A stretch of DNA of 64,000 nt. It comes from JAGVPT01 sp963772165. Its GTDB lineage: Bacteria > Bacteroidota > Ignavibacteria > UBA10030 > UBA8401. The position numbers and the translations under genes are program-made. The DNA is taken from positions 1 to 64,000 of the forward strand of contig CAVYWA010000022.1 of assembly GCA_963772165.1 (NCBI GenBank), given 5' to 3'. The notes beneath the pieces were generated by a model. It saw only the letters and a list, made by a program, of their open reading frames with translations, did not search any database and was not told the DNA's origin. Numbering within the stretch: the first letter of the stretch is position 1; every line of letters starts with the position of its first letter. This document shows positions 37,810-50,701 of this stretch, one piece after another.

Positions 37810-38262
37810 ACTTACACAAAGATTATTTGGTACCATGTTCGCCAACGTAGACATCGATGCCCTGCATAATCCAATTCCGCACTACCCCTTTAACTCGATT
37901 TCCTTTTTGTGCGGGAGCTTTTATCTTGAATTCTAATTCCGCCGGGTCTATTATATGGGTAACTTTATCGATATCCACAACATCAACATTAGCACCTACG
38001 AACACTGCACAGTTTGAATTGACAAGAAATGTGAGACAAGCAGTGACAATGAGATCATCCTTCTTCCAACCAAAAGCTATTACTACGAGATGAATGACAG
38101 AAGTACTATTTGCGACCGCAGAGGCCTGTAACGTACCAATTCCTCAATACAACGCGTTCTCAAATTCCTTTACTTTGGGACATTGTGTTAGCCAATCGCC
38201 CTGTAAAGTCTCAACTACCGCTTGAACATCGGCTTGGTCAATTTATTGTTTTCCGTATGAAT
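37810..38262 (-). pseudogene. Truncated, decayed second pseC-like aminotransferase gene
   Basis: Minus-strand translation reads YSYGKQ, stop, IDQADVQAVVETLQGDWLTQ, CPKVKEFENA, then after another break VIAFGWKKDDLIVTACLTFL, NSNCAVFVGANVDVVDIDKV and DPAELEFKIKA. This follows the first 130 or so residues of PseC (compare YGRQNITDEDIQAVIDVL and FLTQGPKIQEFEKS in the intact gene). It contains internal stops and ends before the catalytic lysine. It is related to the neighbouring pseC but clearly diverged, so it is an old replaced copy rather than a fresh duplicate. Confidence 0.85.
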
Positions 38263-38267
38263 AGTAT

Positions 38268-39272
38268 TTATTGAACATTGGCCGCTATTAGGTCACGAAG
38301 TTCGTCGACGGTGAGAAAGTGTTTGTTGGTACCGCTGCTGTAGCGGAAACCGTATTCACAAGCCTTACCCGGATTTTTGTTGCTTGTTAGCTTGAATTTC
38401 TCAATGTCCCACAGATGAGTTGAAGGCAAAATGACGTAGTAATTCTCAAATTCAATTGTGTTCAGCGCGTCAGTTTCAGTGATCATTTCTTCATGGAGCT
38501 TTTCACCCGGCCGTATTCCGACGATCTTGATTTTCGATTCGGGAGCGATGGCCTTGGCCAAATCCAGAATCCTGTACGAAGGAATCTTCGGAACAAAGAG
38601 TTCGCCTCCCCACATATGCTCGAGACAAAACAGTACAAAATTGACTCCCTCTTGAAGCGTGATATTGAAGCGGGTCATTCGCTCATCGGTAATTGGAAAT
38701 ACACCTTCCGACCTCATCTTCAAGAAAAATGGAATGACCGAACCCCGGCTACCCAGAACGTTGCCGTAGCGGACGACGGAGAATTTAATATCCTTGCTCC
38801 CTTTATAGTTGTTTGCGGCAATGAAAAGTTTATCTGAAGTTAACTTTGTTGCCCCGTACAGATTAATCGGTGCGGCAGCCTTATCGGTACTGAGCGCGAT
38901 AACCTTTTTCACTCCGGCATGGAGAGACGCGTCGATCACATTTTGCCCGCCTAAGATGTTTGTTTTGACTGCTTCGAACGGGTTATATTCCGCAGCTGGA
39001 ACCTGTTTTAATGCAGCAGCATGCACGACAACGTCTACGCCTTCCATCGCGGTGATCAAACGAGGGAGGTCTCTCACGTCACCGATGAAGTACCTCATCA
39101 ATTGATCATGTGATTTAAAGGGTTCCGTATGTTGCATCTCAAATTGCTTGAGTTCGTCTCGACTATAAACAACGACTTTCTGTGGGTTATAGTTTTTAAA
39201 GACTGCTGTAATGAATTGTTTTCCAAAAGAACCTGTACCACCGGTTATTAATATTCTTTTATCCGTCAACAT
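38268..39272 (-). CDS. pseB: UDP-N-acetylglucosamine 4,6-dehydratase (inverting)
   Basis: First enzyme of pseudaminic acid synthesis, making UDP-2-acetamido-2,6-dideoxy-beta-L-arabino-hexos-4-ulose. LITGGTGSFGKQF at 8-20 is the NADP loop. LSTDKAAAPINLYGATKL carries the catalytic Asp, Lys and Tyr residues of this subfamily, and VVRYGNVLGSRGSVIPFF is a further PseB/FlaA1 block. Full length at 334 residues. Confidence 0.95.
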   Translation of the reverse strand: MLTDKRILITGGTGSFGKQFITAVFKNYNPQKVVVYSRDELKQFEMQHTEPFKSHDQLMRYFIGDVRDLPRLITAMEGVDVVVHAAALKQVPAAEYNPFEAVKTNILGGQNVIDASLHAGVKKVIALSTDKAAAPINLYGATKLTSDKLFIAANNYKGSKDIKFSVVRYGNVLGSRGSVIPFFLKMRSEGVFPITDERMTRFNITLQEGVNFVLFCLEHMWGGELFVPKIPSYRILDLAKAIAPESKIKIVGIRPGEKLHEEMITETDALNTIEFENYYVILPSTHLWDIEKFKLTSNKNPGKACEYGFRYSSGTNKHFLTVDELRDLIAANVQ

Positions 39273-39278
39273 TATTTT

Positions 39279-39581
39279 TTATCCAGCACTAAAATATTCA
39301 AAGAGAGAATATATCGAGACAGCGTGAATTAGTCGATCATAAATATTTACTTCATCTGTTGAGCACGGCTTCAGGACCACGTCCCTTTTCAATGGTCCGC
39401 GGGATTCATTCAACCACACCGAAGTTCTTTGGATCCCATAACAACAGGTATGAAAATATTCTTCTTGCCAACCCACCGGATAACTTCCCTCATCACTCAA
39501 ACCCTTTAGTCTTTTATTGAAGATCAACCAGCATGGTAGTAAAAAAGAATCTTCAAGTGTTTGAAGGGGTTCGAAATTCAC
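39279..39581 (-). CDS. Uncertain small ORF between pseB and wzz
   Basis: A 100-residue open frame fills the gap and overlaps the end of the chain-length regulator gene by 29 bases. It is rich in aromatic and charged residues and has several Cys, with no signal peptide, membrane helix or motif I recognise. It may be a real small protein or the shifted tail of a lost gene. Its complete coverage of the gap is the only support. Confidence 0.3.
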   Translation of the reverse strand: MNFEPLQTLEDSFLLPCWLIFNKRLKGLSDEGSYPVGWQEEYFHTCCYGIQRTSVWLNESRGPLKRDVVLKPCSTDEVNIYDRLIHAVSIYSLFEYFSAG

Positions 39582-40575
39582 GCTTTAAAAAAGACTGTAC
39601 AGATGCAATTCTTTCGCTATATGTAAATTTGACGTAGACAAAACCGATTCCCGCAAGGAGAGAAAGGAAAAAGGAAAAAATGACAATCAATTTTCTCTGG
39701 GGTTTGTCCCTCGTTGCGGACGCCCGGCCGGTATCCATGATATTTACGATGGGAATATTTTTTATTTCTTCTATCTTTGTGAGCTCGTACTGTCTTTTCA
39801 ATTCCGTATATAACGTTGAATTAATCTGCACTTCGCGAATAAATCGCTCTTGTTCCAACAATAGCTGAGGGGAATCGGCAATTCTTCTGTTGTTTTCCCG
39901 AAAGTCTTTTAACGCGTTCTCAGAGGATTCCAAGTCACCCTTCACTTCTTTTAATCTTCCCTCAATCCATTTTCGCTGTTCAGAAGCATTCGTAGTACGT
40001 TTCGTTCGCACGAACAAATCAAGCTGGGAAGCAACAGCATTAACGATATCCGCAGAGAGTTGGGGCTCTTTCGTCATGAGTGAAATCGAGAGAACATTTG
40101 TTTTATTATCGAGGGAAACTTCCAACTCTTCTCGCAGTGCTCTAAGCATCGATTCGTACGCTAACTGCGGTTTTTCCTCCTCAATACCCCATATCTTGAT
40201 AAGATTTACAGAGTCTGCGAACGAGTTTACCACATATTTTTGATAGATAACATTTTTAAGGACCGCTTCGCTTTTGACAATGATGGGATAGAGCTTGGAA
40301 AGTGACGCTTCACCGCCTACATTTACCCCTGCCAATGATGCAAGGTCGGAAAGACCGCCAAGCCCAGCTAATTTACTTGGATTCGTTTCGGGTAAAATGA
40401 TGACGGTTGAGCTGTAATATTGAGGGAGCAGGAAGCTGATGATGACGGCTGCCACCGTCACTGACGCTGTAATAACGCCGATAAGCTTTCGAGACCCCCA
40501 CAGAACCGTGAATAATTCCTCAAAATCAAAAGGAGTATGTTCGCCGGCAGGTTCTATAGAACTGTTGTCTTCCAT
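39553..40575 (-). CDS. wzz: Chain-length determinant protein (Wzz family)
   Basis: A 340-residue inner-membrane protein with a Wzz domain. One membrane helix lies near residues 31-50 (LIGVITASVTVAAVIISFLL) and a second near the C-terminus (KLIVIFSFFLSLLAGIGFVY), enclosing a periplasmic region with coiled-coil helices (EQRKWIEGRLKEVKGDLESS). It sets polymer length with Wzy. There is no C-terminal tyrosine kinase domain, so this is a Wzz-type rather than a Wzc-type protein. It follows the second SLBB export gene. Confidence 0.88.
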   Translation of the reverse strand: MEDNSSIEPAGEHTPFDFEELFTVLWGSRKLIGVITASVTVAAVIISFLLPQYYSSTVIILPETNPSKLAGLGGLSDLASLAGVNVGGEASLSKLYPIIVKSEAVLKNVIYQKYVVNSFADSVNLIKIWGIEEEKPQLAYESMLRALREELEVSLDNKTNVLSISLMTKEPQLSADIVNAVASQLDLFVRTKRTTNASEQRKWIEGRLKEVKGDLESSENALKDFRENNRRIADSPQLLLEQERFIREVQINSTLYTELKRQYELTKIEEIKNIPIVNIMDTGRASATRDKPQRKLIVIFSFFLSLLAGIGFVYVKFTYSERIASVQSFLKREFRTPSNT

Positions 40576-40662
40576 GCACTACATTCCTCTTAAACCGTCT
40601 CTCGAATCACGCCGTTTTCCCAATCCATCTCACCATTCCAATATTCCATCATTCTTTCTCGG

Positions 40663-43179
40663 CTACTTCGTTATCTGTATGATGCCAATGGTGATCGCGG
40701 CAATGCTTGCCATCACCGTCGCCCATGCGCTCAAAATTGGCAGCGTCTTGTCTTCTGTTTCAATTTTCTGGGGAACGTAGATAACGCTTCCGGGCAATAT
40801 TTCCGGGTCTGGAAAAGGCCACATGCGGGGCTCCCATTTTTTGCCTCCAGGCAAAAACACAACGACCTTCCCTCCATCCGCCTCCTCCTTCATTCCACCA
40901 GCTTGCTTAATGTAATAATAGACGTTCTGACCACTATTGTAGACAACGGGAGATGGGACAAATACCTCACCTTTCACGTACACAAGGTCTTCCAAATAAG
41001 CTACATAAATTGAGTCCCCCTCCTCCACGGCAATATTATCACGCGAAGCCGTATCCTGCATCGCTTTTCTGAAATCGATCGGGATCCAGCCCGTTGTTGC
41101 AGCTTGATTCACCGGGGTAGGGGCCGTTCGTTTCGCTCTGGATGAATCGAGCAACGACGTGCTTGAAATCGCTACCTCGGTTGCTTTTGCAGGGGACCAA
41201 CTGGGATCAATTGAATTGCGTACAAATTTCGAACCTTCAAGATACGCACCCGGCCGAAGCCCGCCGGCACGTTTTATAATTTCGGCGAGCCGTTCGCCTT
41301 CATTTTTTATTGAGTAAACTCCGGGATAAACGACATAACCGCTTACCTTCACAATTTTTTGTTCCGCATACCGAGGGTTGGCAGGAACAAACACGAGGTC
41401 GTAGTCTTGAAGGAGAAATCTTTGGTTGCTGTTGTTATTCCAATAATCAGCCGGCATATCGACTTTGTACACTTTGCTGTAGGTCGAGAGATTCGATGAA
41501 TCAATTCGCGAAATCTCCCATCCATTTGTTGTAGCATCTTCTCTCAGTCCCCCTGCCAAGACGACCAGGTCCGCGGCGGTCATGTTTTCATTGCGGGGAA
41601 AACTTCCCGGATTTCTCACAGCCCCGGAGATCGTTACTCGATGCTCGGGGAAGAATTCGCTTTCTTTATAGATGATGACTGTATCCTCATTCTGTAAGAG
41701 GATATTATTCGCGGTATCTCCTGCCAAAGCAAGCTTTGGGCTGAACGGCATGAGCTCCCGGCGAAGGGTGGGAAGCAGACGTAATAAATTCCCTCTTTCG
41801 ACAAAGCTGTTGCGTGCGAGACTATCAGCCTGCATGATGAGATCTTTGACCCGCATCTCGGGGCGCAATTCGAATACGCCTGGCTTCTTCACGCTGCCAA
41901 CAATTGTCACCCTGTTGTCGGGTAAATCGGAGATCTTAAGAACGGTAATGATGTCGCCGTCCTGCATCACTTGCGAGCTTTTTCTAAACTCTGCAATAGA
42001 TTTGAACTCATAGTCAAGATCCAACAGGTTTTTTTTATAATTTTCGCGCTCTTCAAACGGGACAACGCGTTCAATGTGGACGCGGTTGAAGTAAGCGTCG
42101 AAGCGGAGGCCGCCGGCTAGCTCGATTGATTGGCTCAGCGTTTCACCCCCTGCGAGTTCGTAAATTCCCGGACGCACCACATTTCCTGCAATGGCCACGC
42201 GTTTCCCTGCCGGGGGAACAAACACCACATCGCCATTCTGCAATCGGGTGTCGTTCGATTTACTTCCTCTGATAATGTAGTCGTAGAGATCAAAAACAAA
42301 TTGCGGCTTGCCGGAGCGGACGACCTGAACATTTCTCATCGACCCGTTCACCGTCGGACCACCGGCAAGATAAAGGGCATGGAGTGTCGTTGACATGGAT
42401 GAGAGAGGATACCCTCCGGGTTTTTCCACTTCACCAAGAACGAAGACTTGTATCGTCCTGAGTTTTCCGATCGAAACATCCAGGAATGTAGTTGCTCCTG
42501 TTGATCCTTCTTTCAGCCCCGAATAGATTTGCGACATTCTTTTTAAGAGCCTATCGCGAAATTGCTGCAGGGTGTAACCAAAAGCACTTACGGGTCCTAC
42601 ATCGGGGACAAGAATATTGCCTTCCCGATTCACTGTCAGCTGATAATAGAGCTTTGTGTCTCCCCATACCGTGATCACAACCTGGTCTCCGGGTCCCATT
42701 TGATAAGATTCCGGAGTCGCTACATTCAACGCGGGTTCAAAGGTTGATGGCGGGTTTCTGAACATGTCGTAGCCAAACGGAAGCAGGTCTTCCACTCCTT
42801 TGCGCGACGTGAACCCCGGAATGACCACTCTTTTCCTTGGGACAATTCTCTGATTCTGGGGTTGCCTGCCGGTGGCGGGCTCTGTTACCGGTGTTTCTGG
42901 CGGTTGAACACCCGTTGTGGTGTCCGACGGCTGGGTTTTCGTTGATAGATAATCTTCAAGGCTGATATTGAGCTCTGCTGCTTTGCGGACAGCCTCGTCG
43001 CGTGAAATTCCTAGCTCATTGAGCTTACGGTCGATCTCTTCAGGCGTCATATTCTGGAGGGCCGACTCGGCGGTAGTTTTCAGCTGTTCGTTGGACTGGC
43101 CGAAACCTTTCGATGTCCATGCTGCCGTTGCAAGAAGGAGAAACAAAAACGGAAAAATAAATGTATGCCGCTGCTTCAT
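40663..43179 (-). CDS. SLBB-domain polysaccharide export protein (Wza-like), second copy
   Basis: An 838-residue intact homologue of the broken protein at 1460-4206. It has a signal peptide (FIFPFLFLLLATAAWTSKGFGQ), a helical NMTPEEIDRKLNELGISRDE segment, a Pro/Thr-rich linker, a Poly_export domain (MGPGDQVVITVWGDTKLYYQ), then five or more SLBB modules, and ends with a hydrophobic segment. It is the first gene of the pseudaminic acid block, next to wzz, and would form the outer-membrane exit channel. Confidence 0.93.
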   Translation of the reverse strand: MKQRHTFIFPFLFLLLATAAWTSKGFGQSNEQLKTTAESALQNMTPEEIDRKLNELGISRDEAVRKAAELNISLEDYLSTKTQPSDTTTGVQPPETPVTEPATGRQPQNQRIVPRKRVVIPGFTSRKGVEDLLPFGYDMFRNPPSTFEPALNVATPESYQMGPGDQVVITVWGDTKLYYQLTVNREGNILVPDVGPVSAFGYTLQQFRDRLLKRMSQIYSGLKEGSTGATTFLDVSIGKLRTIQVFVLGEVEKPGGYPLSSMSTTLHALYLAGGPTVNGSMRNVQVVRSGKPQFVFDLYDYIIRGSKSNDTRLQNGDVVFVPPAGKRVAIAGNVVRPGIYELAGGETLSQSIELAGGLRFDAYFNRVHIERVVPFEERENYKKNLLDLDYEFKSIAEFRKSSQVMQDGDIITVLKISDLPDNRVTIVGSVKKPGVFELRPEMRVKDLIMQADSLARNSFVERGNLLRLLPTLRRELMPFSPKLALAGDTANNILLQNEDTVIIYKESEFFPEHRVTISGAVRNPGSFPRNENMTAADLVVLAGGLREDATTNGWEISRIDSSNLSTYSKVYKVDMPADYWNNNSNQRFLLQDYDLVFVPANPRYAEQKIVKVSGYVVYPGVYSIKNEGERLAEIIKRAGGLRPGAYLEGSKFVRNSIDPSWSPAKATEVAISSTSLLDSSRAKRTAPTPVNQAATTGWIPIDFRKAMQDTASRDNIAVEEGDSIYVAYLEDLVYVKGEVFVPSPVVYNSGQNVYYYIKQAGGMKEEADGGKVVVFLPGGKKWEPRMWPFPDPEILPGSVIYVPQKIETEDKTLPILSAWATVMASIAAITIGIIQITK

Positions 43180-43433
43180 TTTACGTTTAGTTGAAATTGA
43201 CGGAAATTGACCCCATGCAAAAGCTTTGAGATGCTGACTTCTCGAAGGATAGCTATCATTTTTTCAATGACAATATATCGAGTTAAGATAAAAATTCTAA
43301 ATGATTTTTCCAAGCGAATAATAATTGGTCAAAGCTTGGCCTTTCTGCAACCATGTAATAGGTCAGCCAATCATTGGAAAGTTACCGCGTTTGCAGGTGT
43401 TTCGATTTCACGGAAGGAATGAGCATCGACCGG

Positions 43434-43470
43434 AAACAAAAATGCCCCGTGCTTTTTGACACGGGGCATG
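43434..43470 (-). terminator. Rho-independent terminator of the rRNA operon
   Basis: A perfect 10-base stem (ATGCCCCGTG/CACGGGGCAT at 43442-43451 and 43460-43469) with an 8-base loop, followed on the minus strand by TTTTTGTTT. It lies just past 5S rRNA. Confidence 0.93.
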
Positions 43471-43481
43471 TAAAAATATAT

Positions 43482-43596
<115 letters not shown>

Positions 43597-43605
43597 ATTT
43601 AAAAA

Positions 43606-43760
43606 TTGCAACCGAGAAGACTCCCGCCGAAAGCGGGAACGAAACCTGAGCATTCCGCTAAAACCTTCCGAAGGTTTCCGCGAAAGCGTAACAAAAACTT
43701 CATGTTGTGTTGCATCGATGTAAAACCCTTCGGAAGGTTGTTTCACCGATTTTTTTCTTT
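43606..43760. repeat. 23S-5S spacer with short palindromes
   Basis: Contains TCCCGCCGAAAGCGGGA at 43622-43638, AAACCTTCCGAAGGTTT near 43663-43680, and a related CCCTTCGGAAGG. These resemble the small hairpins inserted in the tRNA copies elsewhere in the window. Confidence 0.6.
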
Positions 43761-43817
43761 AGCGCACTTTCCAATTAAGTTTATTGATGCACAACGTTGT
43801 GTATACAATAAAAAATA

Positions 43818-46843
<3,026 letters not shown>

Positions 46844-47052
46844 AAAATCTTTTATTGAACACACAACGTAGAATCCCGCCCAAAAATCTGAACGAGACGG
46901 TGCATCAATAAACTTATATGGAAAGTTGATCTATGAAGCTTGTTACATAATGCTTTTGGTTTCGAAAAAATCTTTGTGACGGATTTTTGTTCGCCCGCCA
47001 TCCTAAGACAGCAGACAACGACTCGTCCGAATATAAAATTTTTTCTTCTCGA

Positions 47053-47065
47053 TTGTCAAAGAACA
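47053..47065 (-). promoter_or_regulatory. boxA-like antitermination site before 23S
   Basis: The minus strand reads TGTTCTTTGACAA, close to the boxA consensus TGCTCTTTAACAA. The same core lies before 16S at 49284-49297, consistent with rRNA antitermination. Confidence 0.6.
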
Positions 47066-47181
47066 GCAAGAAATTTTCAAATTGCAATTTTCGATTTTTC
47101 AATCGTCAACCAATTGAAATTTGCAAATCGAAAATTGAAAATTTCCTCGTGGAGCTAATCCTCCTTCGGAGGATAACCTCG

Positions 47182-47256
47182 TGGAGCTAAGCGGGATCGA
47201 ACCGCTAACCTCCCCGCCTAGGCGGGGCGCTCTCCAAAAATCTGAGCAATAACTCC
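47182..47256 (-). pseudogene. Degenerate third tRNA-Ala-like sequence with palindromic anticodon arm
   Basis: A 75-base sequence that folds like tRNA. Acceptor GGAGTTA pairs with TAGCTCC, the T-arm (GCGGTTCGATCCCGC) is intact, and the 3' part closely matches the true tRNA-Ala. The anticodon arm is replaced by the perfect palindrome CCCCGCCTAGGCGGGG, leaving a 6-base loop without U33. The D-loop is AT-rich. Probably a non-functional duplicate. Confidence 0.7.
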
Positions 47257-47346
47257 TTAATTAAACAAAGAACAAAAAAAGAAATTTTTCGATTTTCAAT
47301 TGCTTGTCAATCAAAGATTGCAAATCGAAACTTGAAAATTTCTTCG

Positions 47347-47419
47347 TGGAGCTAACCGGGATCGAACCGGTAACCTCCTGGTTGCAAACCAGGCGCTCTC
47401 CCAATTGAGCTATAGCCCC
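47347..47419 (-). tRNA. tRNA-Ala (TGC)
   Basis: A 73-base cloverleaf on the minus strand. Acceptor GGGGCTA pairs with TAGCTCC, anticodon stem CCTGG/CCAGG encloses loop TTTGCAA with anticodon TGC, and the T-loop is TTCGATC. It lies in the 16S-23S spacer. Confidence 0.97.
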
Positions 47420-47451
47420 ATAGCATCCGTGGTTTTCGCTTACGCCAAGTG

Positions 47452-47525
<74 letters not shown>

Positions 47526-47633
47526 ATGGTCAGTTAAGGTTAAAAGAAAAATGTGTGCACAGCAGCAAGTGAAAAACAGTCAAGGAATATTATTCTAAGT
47601 TGATATCGTCCCATCTTTCGATGGAGACATGCT

Positions 47634-49178
<1,545 letters not shown>

Positions 49179-49283
49179 CAATATCTTGAGTTATCAACTT
49201 CGAGTATGATTGATTTGGCTTATTGTATTAATTAGCCAAGGTTAAAACCTTGATTGTAATTGACTTAGAAGCTGTGCACACTA

Positions 49284-49297
49284 TTTTTCAAAGAACA
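49284..49297 (-). promoter_or_regulatory. boxA-like antitermination site in the rRNA leader
   Basis: The minus strand reads TGTTCTTTGAAAAA about 105 bases upstream of 16S. It resembles boxA and matches the site before 23S. Confidence 0.6.
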
Positions 49298-49312
49298 ATT
49301 TCTTGTAGAATT

Positions 49313-49338
49313 AAAAGCCCGTTTCTGAACGGGCTTTT
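49313..49338 (-). terminator. Hairpin terminator between pfkA and the rRNA operon
   Basis: AAAAGCCCGTT/AACGGGCTTTT is a perfect 11-base stem with a 4-base loop and runs of A and T at its ends, so it could work in both directions. It directly abuts the -10 element of the rRNA promoter. Confidence 0.8.
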
Positions 49339-49367
49339 AATATACGAACAAATAATCCAGATGTCAA
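49339..49367 (-). promoter_or_regulatory. Sigma70-type rRNA promoter
   Basis: The minus strand has TTGACA (49367-49362), a 17-base spacer, and TATATT (49344-49339). Consensus -35, optimal spacing and position about 160 bases upstream of 16S make it the likely rRNA promoter. Confidence 0.8.
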
Positions 49368-49517
49368 GAAACTTTTGAATATTTTCGATAGTTTTTTAAA
49401 GATTTGTTGAATTTATAGCTCTATGCACCAAAGATGCTGGCACTTCCCTTGGGCGGATAACCTAGGATTTTCGTCCGTTGTAGACTCTCTTCAGAAAAGT
49501 GCCCGACATCTCCATTT

Positions 49518-50678
49518 TCAATACAAGAACATCGGCTTGCCGAGCATGTTGATGACCTTCGGAAGATATTTGTCCTCATCATAGAGCTGGAGAACATCGA
49601 CCCGTTTTAAACCTTTCGTCAATGTGTCGATCGGCACCGTGGTATATTTTCCTTCGCGCAATGCGACCATGTTTCCGGTTTTCTTTTTCAACACAAGATC
49701 GGTTGCGAGGTTCGCGTAACTGATCGCGACCATGCGATCAAGCGCGTCCGGCTCTCCGCTCCTCATCAAGTACGCAACTTGCTGGTAGATGATGTGGGAC
49801 CCGGTGATCTTCTGAATTGCTTCGCCGGTGATCTGTCCGATACCTCCGAGCTTCTTGTGTCCGAACGCATCCTGTTCTCCATACTCGACGATCTTTCCTG
49901 CAATCATTTGCGCCCCTTCGGAAATCGTCATGATCGCGTAGTTGCTCGGATTGTTTTTCTTGTCTTCAACGAGGAGCTTGGCCAGTTTCTCCGGATCGAA
50001 ATGAACTTCTGAGATAATCGCACGATCCACTCCCGCAAGGTACGCAGAGATCAACGACGTCTCTCCGGAATTTCTTCCAAAGAGTTCGATCACCGCAATT
50101 CGCTCATGCGAACCGGCAGATGTTCTCAGGTTCGTGATAAACTCAACGCTCCGCGTAACGGCAGTCGAAAAGCCGATGCAGTAGTCCGTGCCGAACACGT
50201 CGTTGTCCATCGTCTTAGGAATTGCGACAACAGGGAATCCTTCTTGATGCAAACGCACGGCATAGCTTTGCGTGTCGTCTCCGCCGATGGTGATGAGCAC
50301 GTCGATCTTGAGGTGTTCGAGATTTCGCAGAATGTGCGGCGTGAAATCGGAAATCGGATCGCCGTCTTTTGGCGGACGTTTCGGATCCTGCAAAAATTTT
50401 GGAATGTCCGACCATTTCACTTTTCCGGGATTGGTCCGTGACGTGTGAATAAACGTTCCGCCGGAACGATCGATCGTTCTTGTGTTTTGTTTCGTCAGCG
50501 GTAGCACCCACTTGTGCTGGCTTTCCTTATCGTCGGCGTTGAAGTTTAGGAGGCCGGCCCAGCCGCGGCGAAATCCGTAGACTTCTGCCCCTGCATCCGC
50601 CGCAAGGTAGACGACCGATTTGATACATGGATTCAATCCCGGCACATCGCCGCCGCCCGTTAATATTCCGATTCGCAT
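49518..50678 (-). CDS. pfkA: 6-phosphofructokinase, predicted pyrophosphate-dependent
   Basis: Phosphorylates fructose 6-phosphate in glycolysis. The N-terminal ILTGGGDVPGLNPCI binds the phosphate donor. Two positions that distinguish donor type are informative: GGDDT at 132-136, where ATP enzymes have GGDGS, and PKTMDND at 154-160, where ATP enzymes have PGTIDND. The Asp/Lys pair is the known signature of pyrophosphate-dependent enzymes, which work reversibly. The 386-residue length is within the range for this group. Donor specificity is inference from these residues. Confidence 0.9.
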   Translation of the reverse strand: MRIGILTGGGDVPGLNPCIKSVVYLAADAGAEVYGFRRGWAGLLNFNADDKESQHKWVLPLTKQNTRTIDRSGGTFIHTSRTNPGKVKWSDIPKFLQDPKRPPKDGDPISDFTPHILRNLEHLKIDVLITIGGDDTQSYAVRLHQEGFPVVAIPKTMDNDVFGTDYCIGFSTAVTRSVEFITNLRTSAGSHERIAVIELFGRNSGETSLISAYLAGVDRAIISEVHFDPEKLAKLLVEDKKNNPSNYAIMTISEGAQMIAGKIVEYGEQDAFGHKKLGGIGQITGEAIQKITGSHIIYQQVAYLMRSGEPDALDRMVAISYANLATDLVLKKKTGNMVALREGKYTTVPIDTLTKGLKRVDVLQLYDEDKYLPKVINMLGKPMFLY

Positions 50679-50701
50679 AGTATTCTCCTGTACGTTTTCT
50701 G

